Positions 7,502 through 16,900 of a DNA stretch of 64,000 nt are shown one piece after another. Where the stretch lies: positions 1 to 64,000 of the forward strand of contig JAWLHK010000011.1 of the NCBI GenBank assembly GCA_041690355.1. Direction: 5' to 3'. A program made the position numbers and the translations under genes. Each line of letters starts with the position of its first letter. Position 1 is the stretch's first letter. The notes beneath the pieces are model-generated. The model had not been told where the DNA came from and searched no databases. It saw only the letters and a list, made by a program, of their open reading frames with translations. This DNA is from JAWLHK01 sp041690355 [NCBI: bacterium]. Its GTDB lineage: Bacteria; J088; JAWLBW01.

Positions 7502-9055
7502 TCAGGCCAGCACCGCCTCGATCAGGCTGGGGCCCTGGGTGGCAAAGGAACGCTGCAGCGCGTCGGCGAGCTCGCGATCGGTCTGCACCCTCGAGGCCGG
7601 CATCCCGAAGCCCCTGGCCAGCGCGGTCCAATCAATCTCGGGATGCGTGAGGTCGGTGAGTGCCTTGCCCTTGGGTCCTGGTTCCGCGACGCCGGCGCGC
7701 GCGAGCTCGACCTGCAGGATCTGGTAGCGGCGGTTCGCGCAGATCAAGACGGTCACGTCGACGTTCTCGCGCGCCATCGACCAGAGCGCCTGCAGCGTGT
7801 ACAGCCCGCTGCCGTCGGCCTGAAAGGCGATGACGCGCCGGTCGGGACAGGCGATGGCGGCGCCGAGGGCGTTGGGCAGCCCTTGCCCGATGGCCCCCCC
7901 TGTGCTGAAGAACATCGTGTGCGGCGCCGCATTCCACGCATGCACCGCGTTCCACGTCAGGCCCGTGGTCGTTGCTTCGTTCACGACGATGGCCCGCTCG
8001 GGCGTGAAGGCGGCCAGCGTGCGGCAGAGATCGTCCGGGGTGAGCGGTCCGCCTGTGGCGGCGAAGGCCGGCGGAACCCGCGTGGACGTATCGGCCGCCG
8101 GCGCATCCAGCTCGTCTGCGAGGGCCTCGAGCGCGCGCGCCGCGTCGATTCCGGCATCGGGGTCTGCGAGCGCGCAGAGCGCGGCTCCCTCGGGGCGAAA
8201 CCGGGAAGGCTGATCCGGATAGGCAAAGAAGGCGACCGGATCGCGCGCGCCGGCCAGCACCAGGCTCGCCACGTCCGCCAGCGCCGCGACGGCGTCCTCG
8301 GGGAAGTAGGGGAGCGCGGCAGTCCGGGGCAGGTGCCGACCACATTCCATGCGCGCCGGGAAGGTCTCGATCCAGACGCCGCACCCGATCGCGGCCGCCA
8401 CCCGCGCGGCGGCGCGCAGCCCCGCTTCGGTCAGCGCGGTTCCCCCGAGCAGAATTCCGCCGCGCCCCGCCCGCAGCGCACGTGCCGCCTCCTCGATGGC
8501 GGAACCCGAGGCCTCGCGCAGCGCCGCCGATGGCTTCACGGAAAGCGGCTCCGGTCCCGGTTCCCACTGGCAATCGGCCGGGATGATCAGCGACGCCACG
8601 CGCCCCGGGGGCCCGAGGCACGCCTCGATCGCCGCGAGGCTCGCCTCGGCCATCTCTCCGGCGGTATGGACGGTGCGCGTCCACCCGACATTGCCGGTGA
8701 GCGCCACGATGTCAGACGTCAGGGGGGCGTCGAAGGGGAGGTGCCGCGTGGCCTGATCGCCGATCCAGTTGACGATGGGGGTGCGGGCACGCCGCGCGTT
8801 GTGCAGATTGGCGATCCCGTTGGCGAAGCCGGGCCCGAGGTGCAGCAGGGTAGCGGCGGGCCGCCCCGTCATGCGCCCCCAGCCGTCGGCGGCGCCGGTG
8901 CAGACCCCCTCGAAAAGCCCGAGCACGACGCGCAGCTCGGTCCCCCGGTCGAGTGCGGCCACGATCGGCATCTCGGTCGTGCCGGGGTTCGCGAAGCAGA
9001 CCTCGATGCCCGCGGCAACGGCGGTTTCGAGCAGGCTGGCTGCGCCCGTGGTCAT
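7502..9055 (-). CDS. Thiamine-diphosphate enzyme, acetolactate synthase/benzoylformate decarboxylase-like
   Basis: This 517-residue ThDP enzyme has the N-terminal PYR domain with FANPGTTEMP (21-30) and the activating Glu49 in LFEGVCTGAADGWGRM. A central domain follows, then a C-terminal PP domain with GGAIGQGLPNALGAA and the metal/ThDP motif ADGSGLYT...CANRRYQ. In that motif the usual first Gly of GDG is Ala. The set matches acetolactate-synthase-like/MdlC proteins acting on 2-oxo acids rather than true IlvB, and no small subunit is nearby. ATG 9055 is preferred because homology starts there; an in-frame ATG at 9118 is possible. The cupin gene lies 70 bases upstream. Confidence 0.75.
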   Translation of the reverse strand: MTTGAASLLETAVAAGIEVCFANPGTTEMPIVAALDRGTELRVVLGLFEGVCTGAADGWGRMTGRPAATLLHLGPGFANGIANLHNARRARTPIVNWIGDQATRHLPFDAPLTSDIVALTGNVGWTRTVHTAGEMAEASLAAIEACLGPPGRVASLIIPADCQWEPGPEPLSVKPSAALREASGSAIEEAARALRAGRGGILLGGTALTEAGLRAAARVAAAIGCGVWIETFPARMECGRHLPRTAALPYFPEDAVAALADVASLVLAGARDPVAFFAYPDQPSRFRPEGAALCALADPDAGIDAARALEALADELDAPAADTSTRVPPAFAATGGPLTPDDLCRTLAAFTPERAIVVNEATTTGLTWNAVHAWNAAPHTMFFSTGGAIGQGLPNALGAAIACPDRRVIAFQADGSGLYTLQALWSMARENVDVTVLICANRRYQILQVELARAGVAEPGPKGKALTDLTHPEIDWTALARGFGMPASRVQTDRELADALQRSFATQGPSLIEAVLA

Positions 9056-9125
9056 CGGGCGCTCTCCGCTCCGGGGCCGGCGAGGGCCGAACCGCCCCGT
9101 TTCGTCTTCAAAACGCATCGGGGCC

Positions 9126-9545
9126 TCAATAGCGTGGGATGGTGATGGGTTGCTCCTCCACGCCGGCATAGAACATGAGAAGGACGGCCGGTACATCCCC
9201 CTCGTTTCTGCCGTAGTGCTTCTCGCGCACGACTTCGACCAGCGAGTCGCCGGCGTGGAGCTCGAGCTTCTCGTCCCCCTCGGTGTACACGGTCAGCTCG
9301 CCGCTGATCAGGACGCCGGCGCTGATGATCGGGTGGCGGTGCAGGTTCGTGCCCGCGCCCGGCGGATAGGTCACCCTGAGGATCGTGATTTCCGGCGTCC
9401 CGTCCGGATACGCGGGGAGCGCGCTGCCGTCCCAACTCTGCGTGGTTTCGGTGAGCACTTCAAAAGCGGGCGCCGCGGGCTCCTGCGCGACGGCAGCCCC
9501 GCCGAGAAACATCGCCGTCACAGCCAGGCGCAGGGAAAATTTCAT
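9126..9545 (-). CDS. Secreted single-domain cupin protein
   Basis: This 139-residue protein begins with a signal peptide (MKFSLRLAVTAMFLGGAAVAQ, cleavage probably after AVA or AQ). One cupin domain follows, with metal-site residues in TNLHRHPIISAGVLISGE and a second motif around DSLVEVVREKHYGRNEG. The organisation resembles secreted cupins annotated as DUF861/quercetinase-like proteins. It is probably periplasmic. Substrate and role are unknown. Confidence 0.75.
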   Translation of the reverse strand: MKFSLRLAVTAMFLGGAAVAQEPAAPAFEVLTETTQSWDGSALPAYPDGTPEITILRVTYPPGAGTNLHRHPIISAGVLISGELTVYTEGDEKLELHAGDSLVEVVREKHYGRNEGDVPAVLLMFYAGVEEQPITIPRY

Positions 9546-9742
9546 GTCAGGTTCCTCCCTGTCCACGCTGGCGCAGCCGTCACCCGTCTGCCATCGCCGG
9601 CCCTCAATCGGCGTGCGACGTGCAACTGGCGGAACGGAGGCCCGGCTCTTTCCCGTGCAGAGGGACACGCGGGGCAGCTCGGGCCGCATGCGCCCGCACA
9701 TTCGGGCCGCAACCGCGTTCCCGGGCGCTCACGCCCACCCGA

Positions 9743-9779
9743 GCCGGACACGCGCCGCGGCCAACGGCGCATGTCCGGC
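9743..9779 (-). terminator. Strong hairpin, possible terminator of the SRPBCC gene
   Basis: Arms GCCGGACACGCGCCG and CGGCGCATGTCCGGC pair over 14 of 15 positions around a 7-base loop. It lies 5 bases past the stop codon of the minus-strand SRPBCC gene at 9785. There is no clear U-run, so it may stabilise the 3' end rather than terminate. Confidence 0.45.
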
Positions 9780-9784
9780 CACGC

Positions 9785-10300
9785 TCACTGCTGCGCCGCC
9801 AGCTGTTCGGCCAGGCGATCCCACGTTTCGGTGATCCCCTGCAGCATGCCCATGTCCATGACGGTCTTGAGCTGCTCGGCCGACTTGTATTCCCCGCGGC
9901 TTATCAGGCGGGTCTTGCCGCCCAGATCGATGAATTCCATCGTCACCAGGGTCGCCGGCAGGGCGTCGTTCGTCTTCCCCTCGGCGTCCGAGAAATAGTC
10001 CGTATAAACGATTTTTTCGGGCTCCGCGATCTCGTGGTAGACCGCCTTACCCCAGGACTCCATGCCGAAGAACTCTCCCTGTTTCTGATCGACGCACTTC
10101 ATGCAGTAGTGCCAGACGCCGCCGGGCCTGAAGTCGACCGTGCAGAACGGAACCTCCCACCCGCGCGGTCCCCACCAGCGCTTGAGGTGCTCGGGGTCCT
10201 TGAACATCTGGAAAACGAGAATCCGCGGGGCGTCGAAGACGCGTTCGAGGATCAGGACGTTGTCGTTCTCGATCCGGTGTTCCATCTTTCCGGTGTTCAT
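9785..10300 (-). CDS. SRPBCC/AHSA1-family protein
   Basis: This 171-residue protein has ERVFDAPRILVFQMFKDPEHLKRWWGPRGW (given here as one family block, residues about 19-48) and the C-terminal GITETWDRLAEQL helix typical of activator-of-Hsp90 ATPase-like SRPBCC proteins. Its gene lies 30 bases downstream of an ArsR repressor gene in the same direction. ArsR-SRPBCC pairs are very common and usually form one autoregulated operon. The ligand is unknown. Confidence 0.8.
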   Translation of the reverse strand: MNTGKMEHRIENDNVLILERVFDAPRILVFQMFKDPEHLKRWWGPRGWEVPFCTVDFRPGGVWHYCMKCVDQKQGEFFGMESWGKAVYHEIAEPEKIVYTDYFSDAEGKTNDALPATLVTMEFIDLGGKTRLISRGEYKSAEQLKTVMDMGMLQGITETWDRLAEQLAAQQ

Positions 10301-10330
10301 CGTTTCATCCTTCCGGGAAACTGTTCCCTG

Positions 10331-10657
10331 CTATCGGTTATCGCTCTTCTTGAGTGAACGCAAGTAAACGTCGAGGTTGTCGAACCGTTCTTCCATCAGC
10401 CGGCGGAAAGAACCCAGCCACGTGTCCAGATCTCGAAAGGGTTCGGGCCGCAGCCCGTAGTAGCGGCGGTTGGCCTGCCCCTCGACCTCGAGCAGTCCGG
10501 CGTCACGGAGCACCTTCAGGTGTTTCGACGCCTGCGGCTGGCGGATACCGGCACGCTCTGCGATCTCCCCCACCGTGAGGGGCCCCTCACGCAGCAGCTC
10601 AACGATGAATCGTCGCGTCGGCTCGGCCAGGGCATTGATCGTGTTCGCAACCTGCAC
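10331..10657 (-). CDS. ArsR-family transcriptional repressor
   Basis: This 108-residue winged-helix protein has ALAEPTRRFIVELLREGPLTVGEIAERAG followed by QPQASKHLKVLRDAGLLEVEGQANRRYYGL, the canonical ArsR DNA-binding core. No metal-binding ELCVCDL-type motif is seen, so it is of the metal-independent type usually paired with SRPBCC proteins. GTG 10657 is chosen because the predicted -10 ends only 8 bases upstream; a longer frame to TTG 10693 would overlap the -35. It is co-directional with the SRPBCC gene downstream and is probably autoregulated through the three boxes in its promoter. Confidence 0.8.
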   Translation of the reverse strand: MQVANTINALAEPTRRFIVELLREGPLTVGEIAERAGIRQPQASKHLKVLRDAGLLEVEGQANRRYYGLRPEPFRDLDTWLGSFRRLMEERFDNLDVYLRSLKKSDNR

Positions 10658-10662
10658 GCCCT

Positions 10663-10702
10663 CAATATTCCACAACCGGAATATTCCTGTCAAGGAATAT
10701 TC
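10663..10702 (-). promoter_or_regulatory. ArsR promoter with three GAATATTC boxes at 16-bp spacing
   Basis: Minus-strand TTGACA (10688-10693), 17 bases, then GAATAT (10665-10670) form a promoter. Three palindromic boxes are centred at 10666.5, 10682.5 and 10698.5 (GAATATTG, GAATATTC, GAATATTC as read on the minus strand). They are exactly 16 bp apart and cover the -10, the spacer and the region above the -35. Confidence 0.7.
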
Positions 10703-10774
10703 GTATCCACACGAGACGTCCGGGGCAGGTCTGCCATCTGGCGTTGCCAGTGGAATGCGCCGAGGACGCGTCTG

Positions 10775-11701
10775 TCAGGCGTTTCGCTTGCGGGCGTCCG
10801 GCTGGCCGAGAGCCGCGCGCAGGAGGGCGGCCAGCCGCTGCATGTCGGGGGTCTCGAGCTCTTCTTCGCGATAGACCAGATGCAGGTCGAGAAAACGCTC
10901 GCCGGCGTCTCCGAGGGGCAGCGGCCGCAGGGTGCCCTTCTCGAGCGCGTGACCGATGTGCCCCTCGGGCAGCCAGGCGAAGCCGGCGCCCATGCAGACG
11001 GCTTCGATCGACGTGGAGAGCGTACTCACGGTCCACCGCTGCTCGGCCCCCAGCCACCCCCCGCTCTTTCTGCGGTCGACCCCGCTGTCGCGCAGCACCA
11101 CCTGCCTGTGGCGCCGCAATTCGCGCAGCGTCAGCCGACGTCGCAGACGATTCAGCGGATGATCCGCGTGCGCCACGGCGACGAACCGCACCCGCCCCAG
11201 GAACTCGCCTCGGTAGCCCGCAGGGGCCTGCGCTGCAATTGCAAGCTCTGCGCGGCCGTCGAGCAGGGCTTCTTCGGGGCTCAGCACGAGCTCGTACAGC
11301 TCGATGCGCGTGTCGGGGCGCTCTTCTGCGAACCGCAGCAGTGCATCCAGCATCGGCCTGGTGGGCGTAACGGCGTTGACGGCGAGTCTGATCTCGGGTT
11401 TCCAATCGGCGGCCATGGCACGGGCGCCTTTTTCGAGCAGCAATGCTTCATCGACCAGCGTGCGCGCGCGACGCACCAGCACGTGGCCGGCTTCGGTCAG
11501 CACGGCGCGCCGCCCTGCGAGCGTGAAGACGTCGACCCCGAGCAGGGACTCGATCTTCTGCACTGCGTACGTCACCGCAGACTGACTCTTGTGCAAAGCC
11601 TCGGCGGCCTGCGCATATCCGCCCGCATCGACGACAGCCAGCAGCGCTCGCCACTGGTCGAGCGAAATGTCCGGAGAATCGGCAGCCATGAATCGACTCA
11701 T
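10775..11701 (-). CDS. LysR-family transcriptional regulator
   Basis: This 308-residue protein has an N-terminal winged HTH (DQWRALLAVVDAGGYAQAAEALHKSQSAVTYAVQKIE, about 15-50, in family register) and a LysR substrate domain (PEIRLAVNAVTPTRPMLDALLRF; VAVAHADHPLN; GAGFAWLPEGHI). It diverges from the cyclase gene across an 88-base AT-rich gap, the classic LysR arrangement, so it probably activates that gene. A second ATG at 11689 is also a possible start. Confidence 0.85.
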   Translation of the reverse strand: MSRFMAADSPDISLDQWRALLAVVDAGGYAQAAEALHKSQSAVTYAVQKIESLLGVDVFTLAGRRAVLTEAGHVLVRRARTLVDEALLLEKGARAMAADWKPEIRLAVNAVTPTRPMLDALLRFAEERPDTRIELYELVLSPEEALLDGRAELAIAAQAPAGYRGEFLGRVRFVAVAHADHPLNRLRRRLTLRELRRHRQVVLRDSGVDRRKSGGWLGAEQRWTVSTLSTSIEAVCMGAGFAWLPEGHIGHALEKGTLRPLPLGDAGERFLDLHLVYREEELETPDMQRLAALLRAALGQPDARKRNA

Positions 11702-11789
11702 TCGATAGGTTATCCCTGATTATTCTTCTTTTTTATCTACTTTTCAAATCGTTTAATGAACACAGCACTTTTTCTCAGGAGAACTCGTC
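11702..11789. promoter_or_regulatory. AT-rich divergent LysR/cyclase control region
   Basis: This gap is markedly AT-rich compared with its surroundings, with T-tracts near 11727-11732. It should hold both promoters and the LysR site. A CAGGAG ribosome site sits 8-13 bases before the cyclase ATG. No unambiguous -35/-10 pair can be chosen by eye. Confidence 0.35.
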
Positions 11790-12791
11790 ATGCATTCGAT
11801 TCGTCTGGCCCCGCGCCTCTTCATCGCCGTCCTGCTCGCGACCGCCGTCCCCGCCACAGGGACCGAGCCTGAACGGCCCGCCGCAGACGTCGGCCTCAGC
11901 CCGTGGGGCGAAGCCGATCAGATCGGACGGCTCAACTTGATGACACCGCAGTCGCAGGCGGCCATTCTCAAGCGCATCCGCGGCGGAAAGGCCTACGACC
12001 TTGCCGTGGAATACTTCGTCGGCATGCCGAGCTGGCACGCCCTGGGCGACCCGCGCTATCAGATCTGGCTCACCCATTCGCCGAACGGCACCGTGGTCGA
12101 CGACCCCATGCACGTCGGGTCGGCCCAGAACCGGCACGTCTCCTACACCGGCGCGGCCATCTCCATGTACACGCACATGGGCACGCACATCGACGCGCTC
12201 AACCACTTCGGCCTGAACGGCAAGATATGGAACGGTTTCCGGGCGGCAGACCACCTGGGCGATCGGGGCTGGAGACGGGCCGGCGCCGAAACGATTCCCC
12301 CGCTGGTCGCCCGCGGCGTGCTCATCGACGTGGCGGCCTACAAGAAAACCGGCATGCTGGCCGACGGCTACCGCATCACACGGGCCGATCTCAAGGGGGC
12401 CCTCGCGGCGCAGCGCACCCGCCTGCAGGAAGGAGACGTGGTGCTCATCCGCACCGGCCGCATGAAGGTCTATGAAGACGGGGCGGCGTTCATGGCCAAT
12501 CCCCCGGGCCTCGGGATGGATGCCGCGCGCTTTCTGATCGAAGAGGGGGGCGCGATGTCGGTGGGGGCCGACAACCTGAGCTTCGAAGCGTTCCCCTCCG
12601 AGATCGACGGCAACTACGTGCCGGTGCACACCTACCTGCTCGCGCAGCAGGGGGCCACGATTATGGAGCTGGTATATCTCGAAGACCTGGCACGCGATCG
12701 CGTCTACGAGTTCGCCTTCCTCGGGGGCTCGCTGAAGCTGCGCGGGGGTGACGCCGCCCCGCTGCGTCCCCTGGCTTTTCAAGTCCGGTAA
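11790..12791 (+). CDS. Secreted cyclase-family (kynurenine-formamidase-like) metal hydrolase
   Basis: This 333-residue protein has a signal peptide ending near residue 25. The cyclase-family metal motif lies in YTHMGTHIDALNHF, giving His129, His133, Asp135 and His139. Later blocks (GDVVLIRTGRM, GADNLSFEAFPSE, HTYLLAQQGATIMELVYLEDLA) match the longer secreted subfamily rather than KynB (about 210 residues). The reaction is probably hydrolysis of an amide or lactone-like bond; the substrate is unknown. A divergent LysR gene likely regulates it. Confidence 0.8.
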   Translation: MHSIRLAPRLFIAVLLATAVPATGTEPERPAADVGLSPWGEADQIGRLNLMTPQSQAAILKRIRGGKAYDLAVEYFVGMPSWHALGDPRYQIWLTHSPNGTVVDDPMHVGSAQNRHVSYTGAAISMYTHMGTHIDALNHFGLNGKIWNGFRAADHLGDRGWRRAGAETIPPLVARGVLIDVAAYKKTGMLADGYRITRADLKGALAAQRTRLQEGDVVLIRTGRMKVYEDGAAFMANPPGLGMDAARFLIEEGGAMSVGADNLSFEAFPSEIDGNYVPVHTYLLAQQGATIMELVYLEDLARDRVYEFAFLGGSLKLRGGDAAPLRPLAFQVR

Positions 12792-12896
12792 TCCGTGCCC
12801 GCAGGGATTCTGCGCGCAAGGGCGGGATCCTCGCGGGCCTCTTTCTTCCGCGCTGTCGTCAACGGATTTCCCGCCGGCACCAAAAAGGAACTCCTT

Positions 12897-12913
12897 CCCT
12901 GCCCCCGGCAGGG
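12897..12913. terminator. Small GC hairpin between convergent genes
   Basis: CCCTGCC and GGCAGGG pair around a 3-base loop between the cyclase gene and the convergent SRPBCC gene at 12931. There is no U-run on either side, so termination activity is uncertain. Confidence 0.3.
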
Positions 12914-12930
12914 CGCGCGCGGAAGTGCGG

Positions 12931-13365
12931 CTACTCGGCGACCGCGACGCGCAGCACCTCGGCCGTGAGGCGATCGAGATTCTGCTCGTTGGCCGGCACC
13001 ACGATGGGCTTCAGGGCCGCGCCGACCTTGGCGTCTTCGAACTCCTGCGCCCAGTGCACGATCGTTCCGCCGGCCGCCGTGGGCTCGAGCGTGATCGTCA
13101 GCCGGTAGATCGGTTTGACCACGTGCCGGATGACGACCCGCTTCTCCGGCTCGATGACCTCGAAGACGCTCTCGTTCGGATAGTTCTTCCCGTCCGGGCC
13201 GTGCATGACGTACTTCCACGCGCCCCCCGGCGTGAAGGCGCAGGTCTCAAACGTGTTCGTAAAACCCGCGGGTCCCCACCAGACCGCCAGGCGGGCGGGG
13301 TCGGCGAAGGCCGCGAACACACGGGCGGGGGATGCGGCGATTTCTCGGGAGGTCTCGTAGGTCAT
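12931..13365 (-). CDS. SRPBCC/AHSA1-family protein
   Basis: This 144-residue protein (from ATG 13365) has REIAASPARVFAAFADPARLAVWWGPAGF and TFETCAFTPGGAWKYVMHGPDG, hallmark blocks of AHSA1-type SRPBCC proteins. It differs from the 9.8-kb paralogue in most positions, so the two are not a recent duplication. No adjacent ArsR gene accompanies it. An in-frame ATG at 13380 is a possible alternative start. Confidence 0.8.
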   Translation of the reverse strand: MTYETSREIAASPARVFAAFADPARLAVWWGPAGFTNTFETCAFTPGGAWKYVMHGPDGKNYPNESVFEVIEPEKRVVIRHVVKPIYRLTITLEPTAAGGTIVHWAQEFEDAKVGAALKPIVVPANEQNLDRLTAEVLRVAVAE

Positions 13366-13448
13366 GCGAGGGTCCTGCATTCAAAGATGTATGGGTGAGT
13401 TCGTTCGAACTGCACGGAAGGGCTCGAAGGCAGCGCGCACACGCGGCG

Positions 13449-13799
13449 TCAGGCCCGCAGAATCTTCTCCATCGCCTTGCCCTTCGCGAGCTCGTCGATC
13501 AGCTTGTCAAGCCAGCGGATCTTCTGCATGAGCGGATCCTCGACTTCTTCTACGCGCACGCCGCAGACGACCCCTTTGATGAGCGCCGTATTCGGATGCA
13601 GGGCGGGCGCCTGCGCAAAGAACGTCTCGAAGTCGCTCTCCTGCTTCAGCCGCCGTTCGAGACCTGCCCGGTCGTACCCTGTCAGCCAGCAGATGATGGC
13701 GTCGACTTCAGCTTTCGTACGGTTCTTGCGCTCGGCCTTCTGCACGTACATCGGATAGACTTTGGAAAACGCGGTCGTGAAGATGCGGTGCGCAGACAC
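13449..13799 (-). CDS. DUF2200 family protein
   Basis: This 116-residue protein matches DUF2200 over its whole length ([86 protein letters not shown], in family register). GTG 13799 is preferred because GGAGGA lies at the right distance and the family starts there, although the frame is open to 13865. The function of the family is unknown. Confidence 0.8.
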   Translation of the reverse strand: MSAHRIFTTAFSKVYPMYVQKAERKNRTKAEVDAIICWLTGYDRAGLERRLKQESDFETFFAQAPALHPNTALIKGVVCGVRVEEVEDPLMQKIRWLDKLIDELAKGKAMEKILRA

Positions 13800-13966
13800 G
13801 TTCTGTCCTCCGGGCGTCCTCGGATACAGGTACGAATTATATCGGCAGCGCGGTTCTGTGGCCATGCCGCCGGCGAAGAAAAGCGGCCGCGGCGGAACAC
13901 GCCGCGACGCAGATACGATGGCGAGTACCCGTTACTTGAAATGAACCGGCTGCCTCGCAGCAGTCG

Positions 13967-16900
13967 TCACGGATAACTCGCCCCGAACCCCAGGGTCTGG
14001 CCGTCGTCGACCGGGTCGGCGAGCCGGGCTGCCGGGGCGACCGCTCCCGAAGGGGTAGTGGACATATCCCAGAAGTAGGCGGCGCCTGCGTCTACGTAGG
14101 TGTCGACGTCGGCATACGGGGCCACGCCGACGATGTGACTTCGCCCGTCGCCGCGGTAATCGCCGAGCAGCAGGCCCGCGCCGCCGCCGGGCGAAACGTT
14201 GCCAAGCTTGTCGTTCGGCAACGCGCCGTCGACAGCCAGGGTAGCCGCGAGGGCATACGTCGCCCCGTCAATGACGACGATGCGTCCCCGGCTGGCATCG
14301 TGCAGCGAATCGACAAACACGAGGTCGGGTCGCGAATCGCCGACCAGGCGAACGAAACAGTACGGCTGGACTGCGCCGCCCCGGATCGCGCTCGGCCAGA
14401 TCGCCGCCGGCGAAAGCTGGCCTTGTAACGACGGCCCGCCATTCCAGATGCGATCGCCGCCGATGACATCGTCGATGCCGTCGCCGCTCAAATCGCCGAC
14501 CACCAGCCGGCTGTCCAGGACCTCGAGGTAAAGTTCAGCCGTCGGAGCGGTGTCGAGCACAGCACCGCCGCCCCACACGAAGACCCGCGGCGGAAGATAC
14601 TCAAGCGCCTGCGTTGCGGCGGCGGCGACAATATCGGCGCGCCCGTCGCCGGTGACGTCGGTCAACACGATGCCCGTGTCTCCGGCGAGCGCCCGTCCGA
14701 GTTCACGCGTGAAATACACGGTCAGGTCGGCCGCCGGCGCGGGCTTGCCCGTAAGGCCGGGGCCGCCCTCCCAGACGAGGATGGCGCCCGAATCTCCGTT
14801 GGGTTCGTCGTCGAAGCTGTTCGCGTAGGGGGCGGCGACGACGATGTCGGTGTGGCCTGCGCCTACGACGTCTCCGAAGTGAATGGCGGCCGCGCTGGTG
14901 TAGGAAGTTCCCGCGCGAGGACGTACCGCGCCGAGTCTTCCGCCGTCGGCAACACTTTTCGAACCGTAGGGTATCGGATATGTCTGCCGCCGCAGCTCGG
15001 CCGTGGGCACCACCGAACCGCTCAGGCCCGCACCGCCCGCAAACACATACACGACGCCGGCGTCGAGTTCGCTGCCGTCATCTTCGAGGGGCGATGGAAT
15101 GAGGAGGTCTGGAATCTCATCGCCGGTGACATCAGCCAGGTACAGGTTGCTGAGGTGAACATCGCTACCAAGCTTTGTCGTCGCGTTCGTGGCGGCGAGC
15201 GTCGCCGTCGCGGGGGGCGTACCGGTATGGTTCGTCCCGCTCCAGACGTACACCGCGCCATGGGACAGTGCGTCGGGTGCGTGGGCGATGACGTCGCGCT
15301 CACCGTCGCCGGTCATGTCGGCCAGGATGACTTCCCGGGCGGCAACCGCAAGGATCCCGTCTGCCGCCGGCTGCCCGGCCAGGGCTCCGCCGTGCCAGAC
15401 GTGGATGGCGTCAGAGCCCCGGACAACGACATCCGCCCGGGCATCGTGATTCATGTCGGCCAGAAAGAGGCTCAGCGCGCTGCCGCTGACGTCGAGCAGT
15501 GCCGTGGCGGGCTGTGTGCCCGCGAGCCCGTAGCCTCCCTCCCAGACATAGACGTCCATGACGTCGCCGAGACTCGTGGTCGCAAGGGAGACGATGTCTT
15601 CGGTTTCGTCGCCGGTCACGTCGCCGACGCTGAATCCCTGGCTGTGGTCGCCTCCCTGCGTGAGCCAATACAGCGGGACGTCGCCCGTCAAGCTGGCCAG
15701 CCGCGCGGGCGATCCCGTAAGCGAAGGGCCGCCGGCCCATACGCTGACCTGCCTTGCCTCGGCGACGACGATGTCGAGCACCCCGTCACCGCTGACGTCG
15801 GCCAGGGCAACGTGTTCGCTGCGCCACGAGTAGTCGGAAATCAGATGCAGCAAGGGCAGCGTTGCCGTGGGTGTTTCGGTGACGGCTCCGCCCGCCCAGA
15901 CGTGAAGCATCGGCGGCGCCGCGACGTCAACGGAAAGCGCCAGGGACAGCGTGACGAGATCGTCGATACCGTCACCGGTGACGTCTCCTGTCCAGGTTCC
16001 CGAATTCTGTCCATCGCCCGCGCTGTTCAGCTTCACGGTAACCTGGGTGACGGTCTCGGGCGCAAAGTCGTCATGGGCGACGAACTTGAGGGAACGCCTC
16101 CCCTTCTGGTTCCCGTTGAACCGGCAGGTCACACGGGTAGAGACTTCGCCGCGGCCTTCGGGAAAGACGGTCGGCGTGCAGTCGCCCATGGGATTCAGCC
16201 ACCGCACGGAGATACGGTCGCCTGCATCGCCGTCGGTTGCCGTGACGTCGAAGCTGAACGGCTGGTGGTTGAATACGACGTCGGGGATGCCGGTCACCGT
16301 CAGCGCGACGGCATGGTTGGCCGCGGTCGCGATGTCGACGACTTCGGCCGCTGCGGATTCGCCGTGGGCGGTCCACGCGACGAGCCGGTAGTCGTAGGAG
16401 GTGAGCGGGGCGACGACGTCATCGTGCCGCGTTTCGCCGGCGGCGATGCTCGCAATGAGTGCGTAGGCGGAATCGCCGGATACGCGACGGTAGACGTGAT
16501 GCCCGATCCCCGCCTGTGCAGGCGCATCCCAGGTCAGGCGGATGGTATCGGCGCGAACGGCAGCCGCGGTGAAGCCGAGGGGCGCCGTGGGCGGCAGGCC
16601 GAGTCCGACCGATTCGCTCGTCGCCTCGAAGTCACCGTTTCGCGCGACGATGCGGTATTCGTAGCCCTCGCCGGAGAGAACGGTGAGGTCGAGGTAGCTC
16701 TCGGTATCGGCGGGCAGCGCGCCCAGGGAGACAAAGGGGCCGCCTGACGAGGAGCGCTCGACGTGCACTTCCGTCTCATAGGCGGCGTCGTTCCACGTAA
16801 TCGCGACGGAATCGCCGCCGATCGCGACCGCTAGAACGCCGGAAGGCGTACTGGAGAGCGCCGTAACGGACGCACTCGTCACGGGCGCGGACTTGCCGCC

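Noticed and set aside
9743-9779. Long hairpin as a riboswitch or REP element
   Set aside because: A single copy with no conserved loop or aptamer-like features, placed just after a stop codon; a 3'-end structure is the simpler reading.
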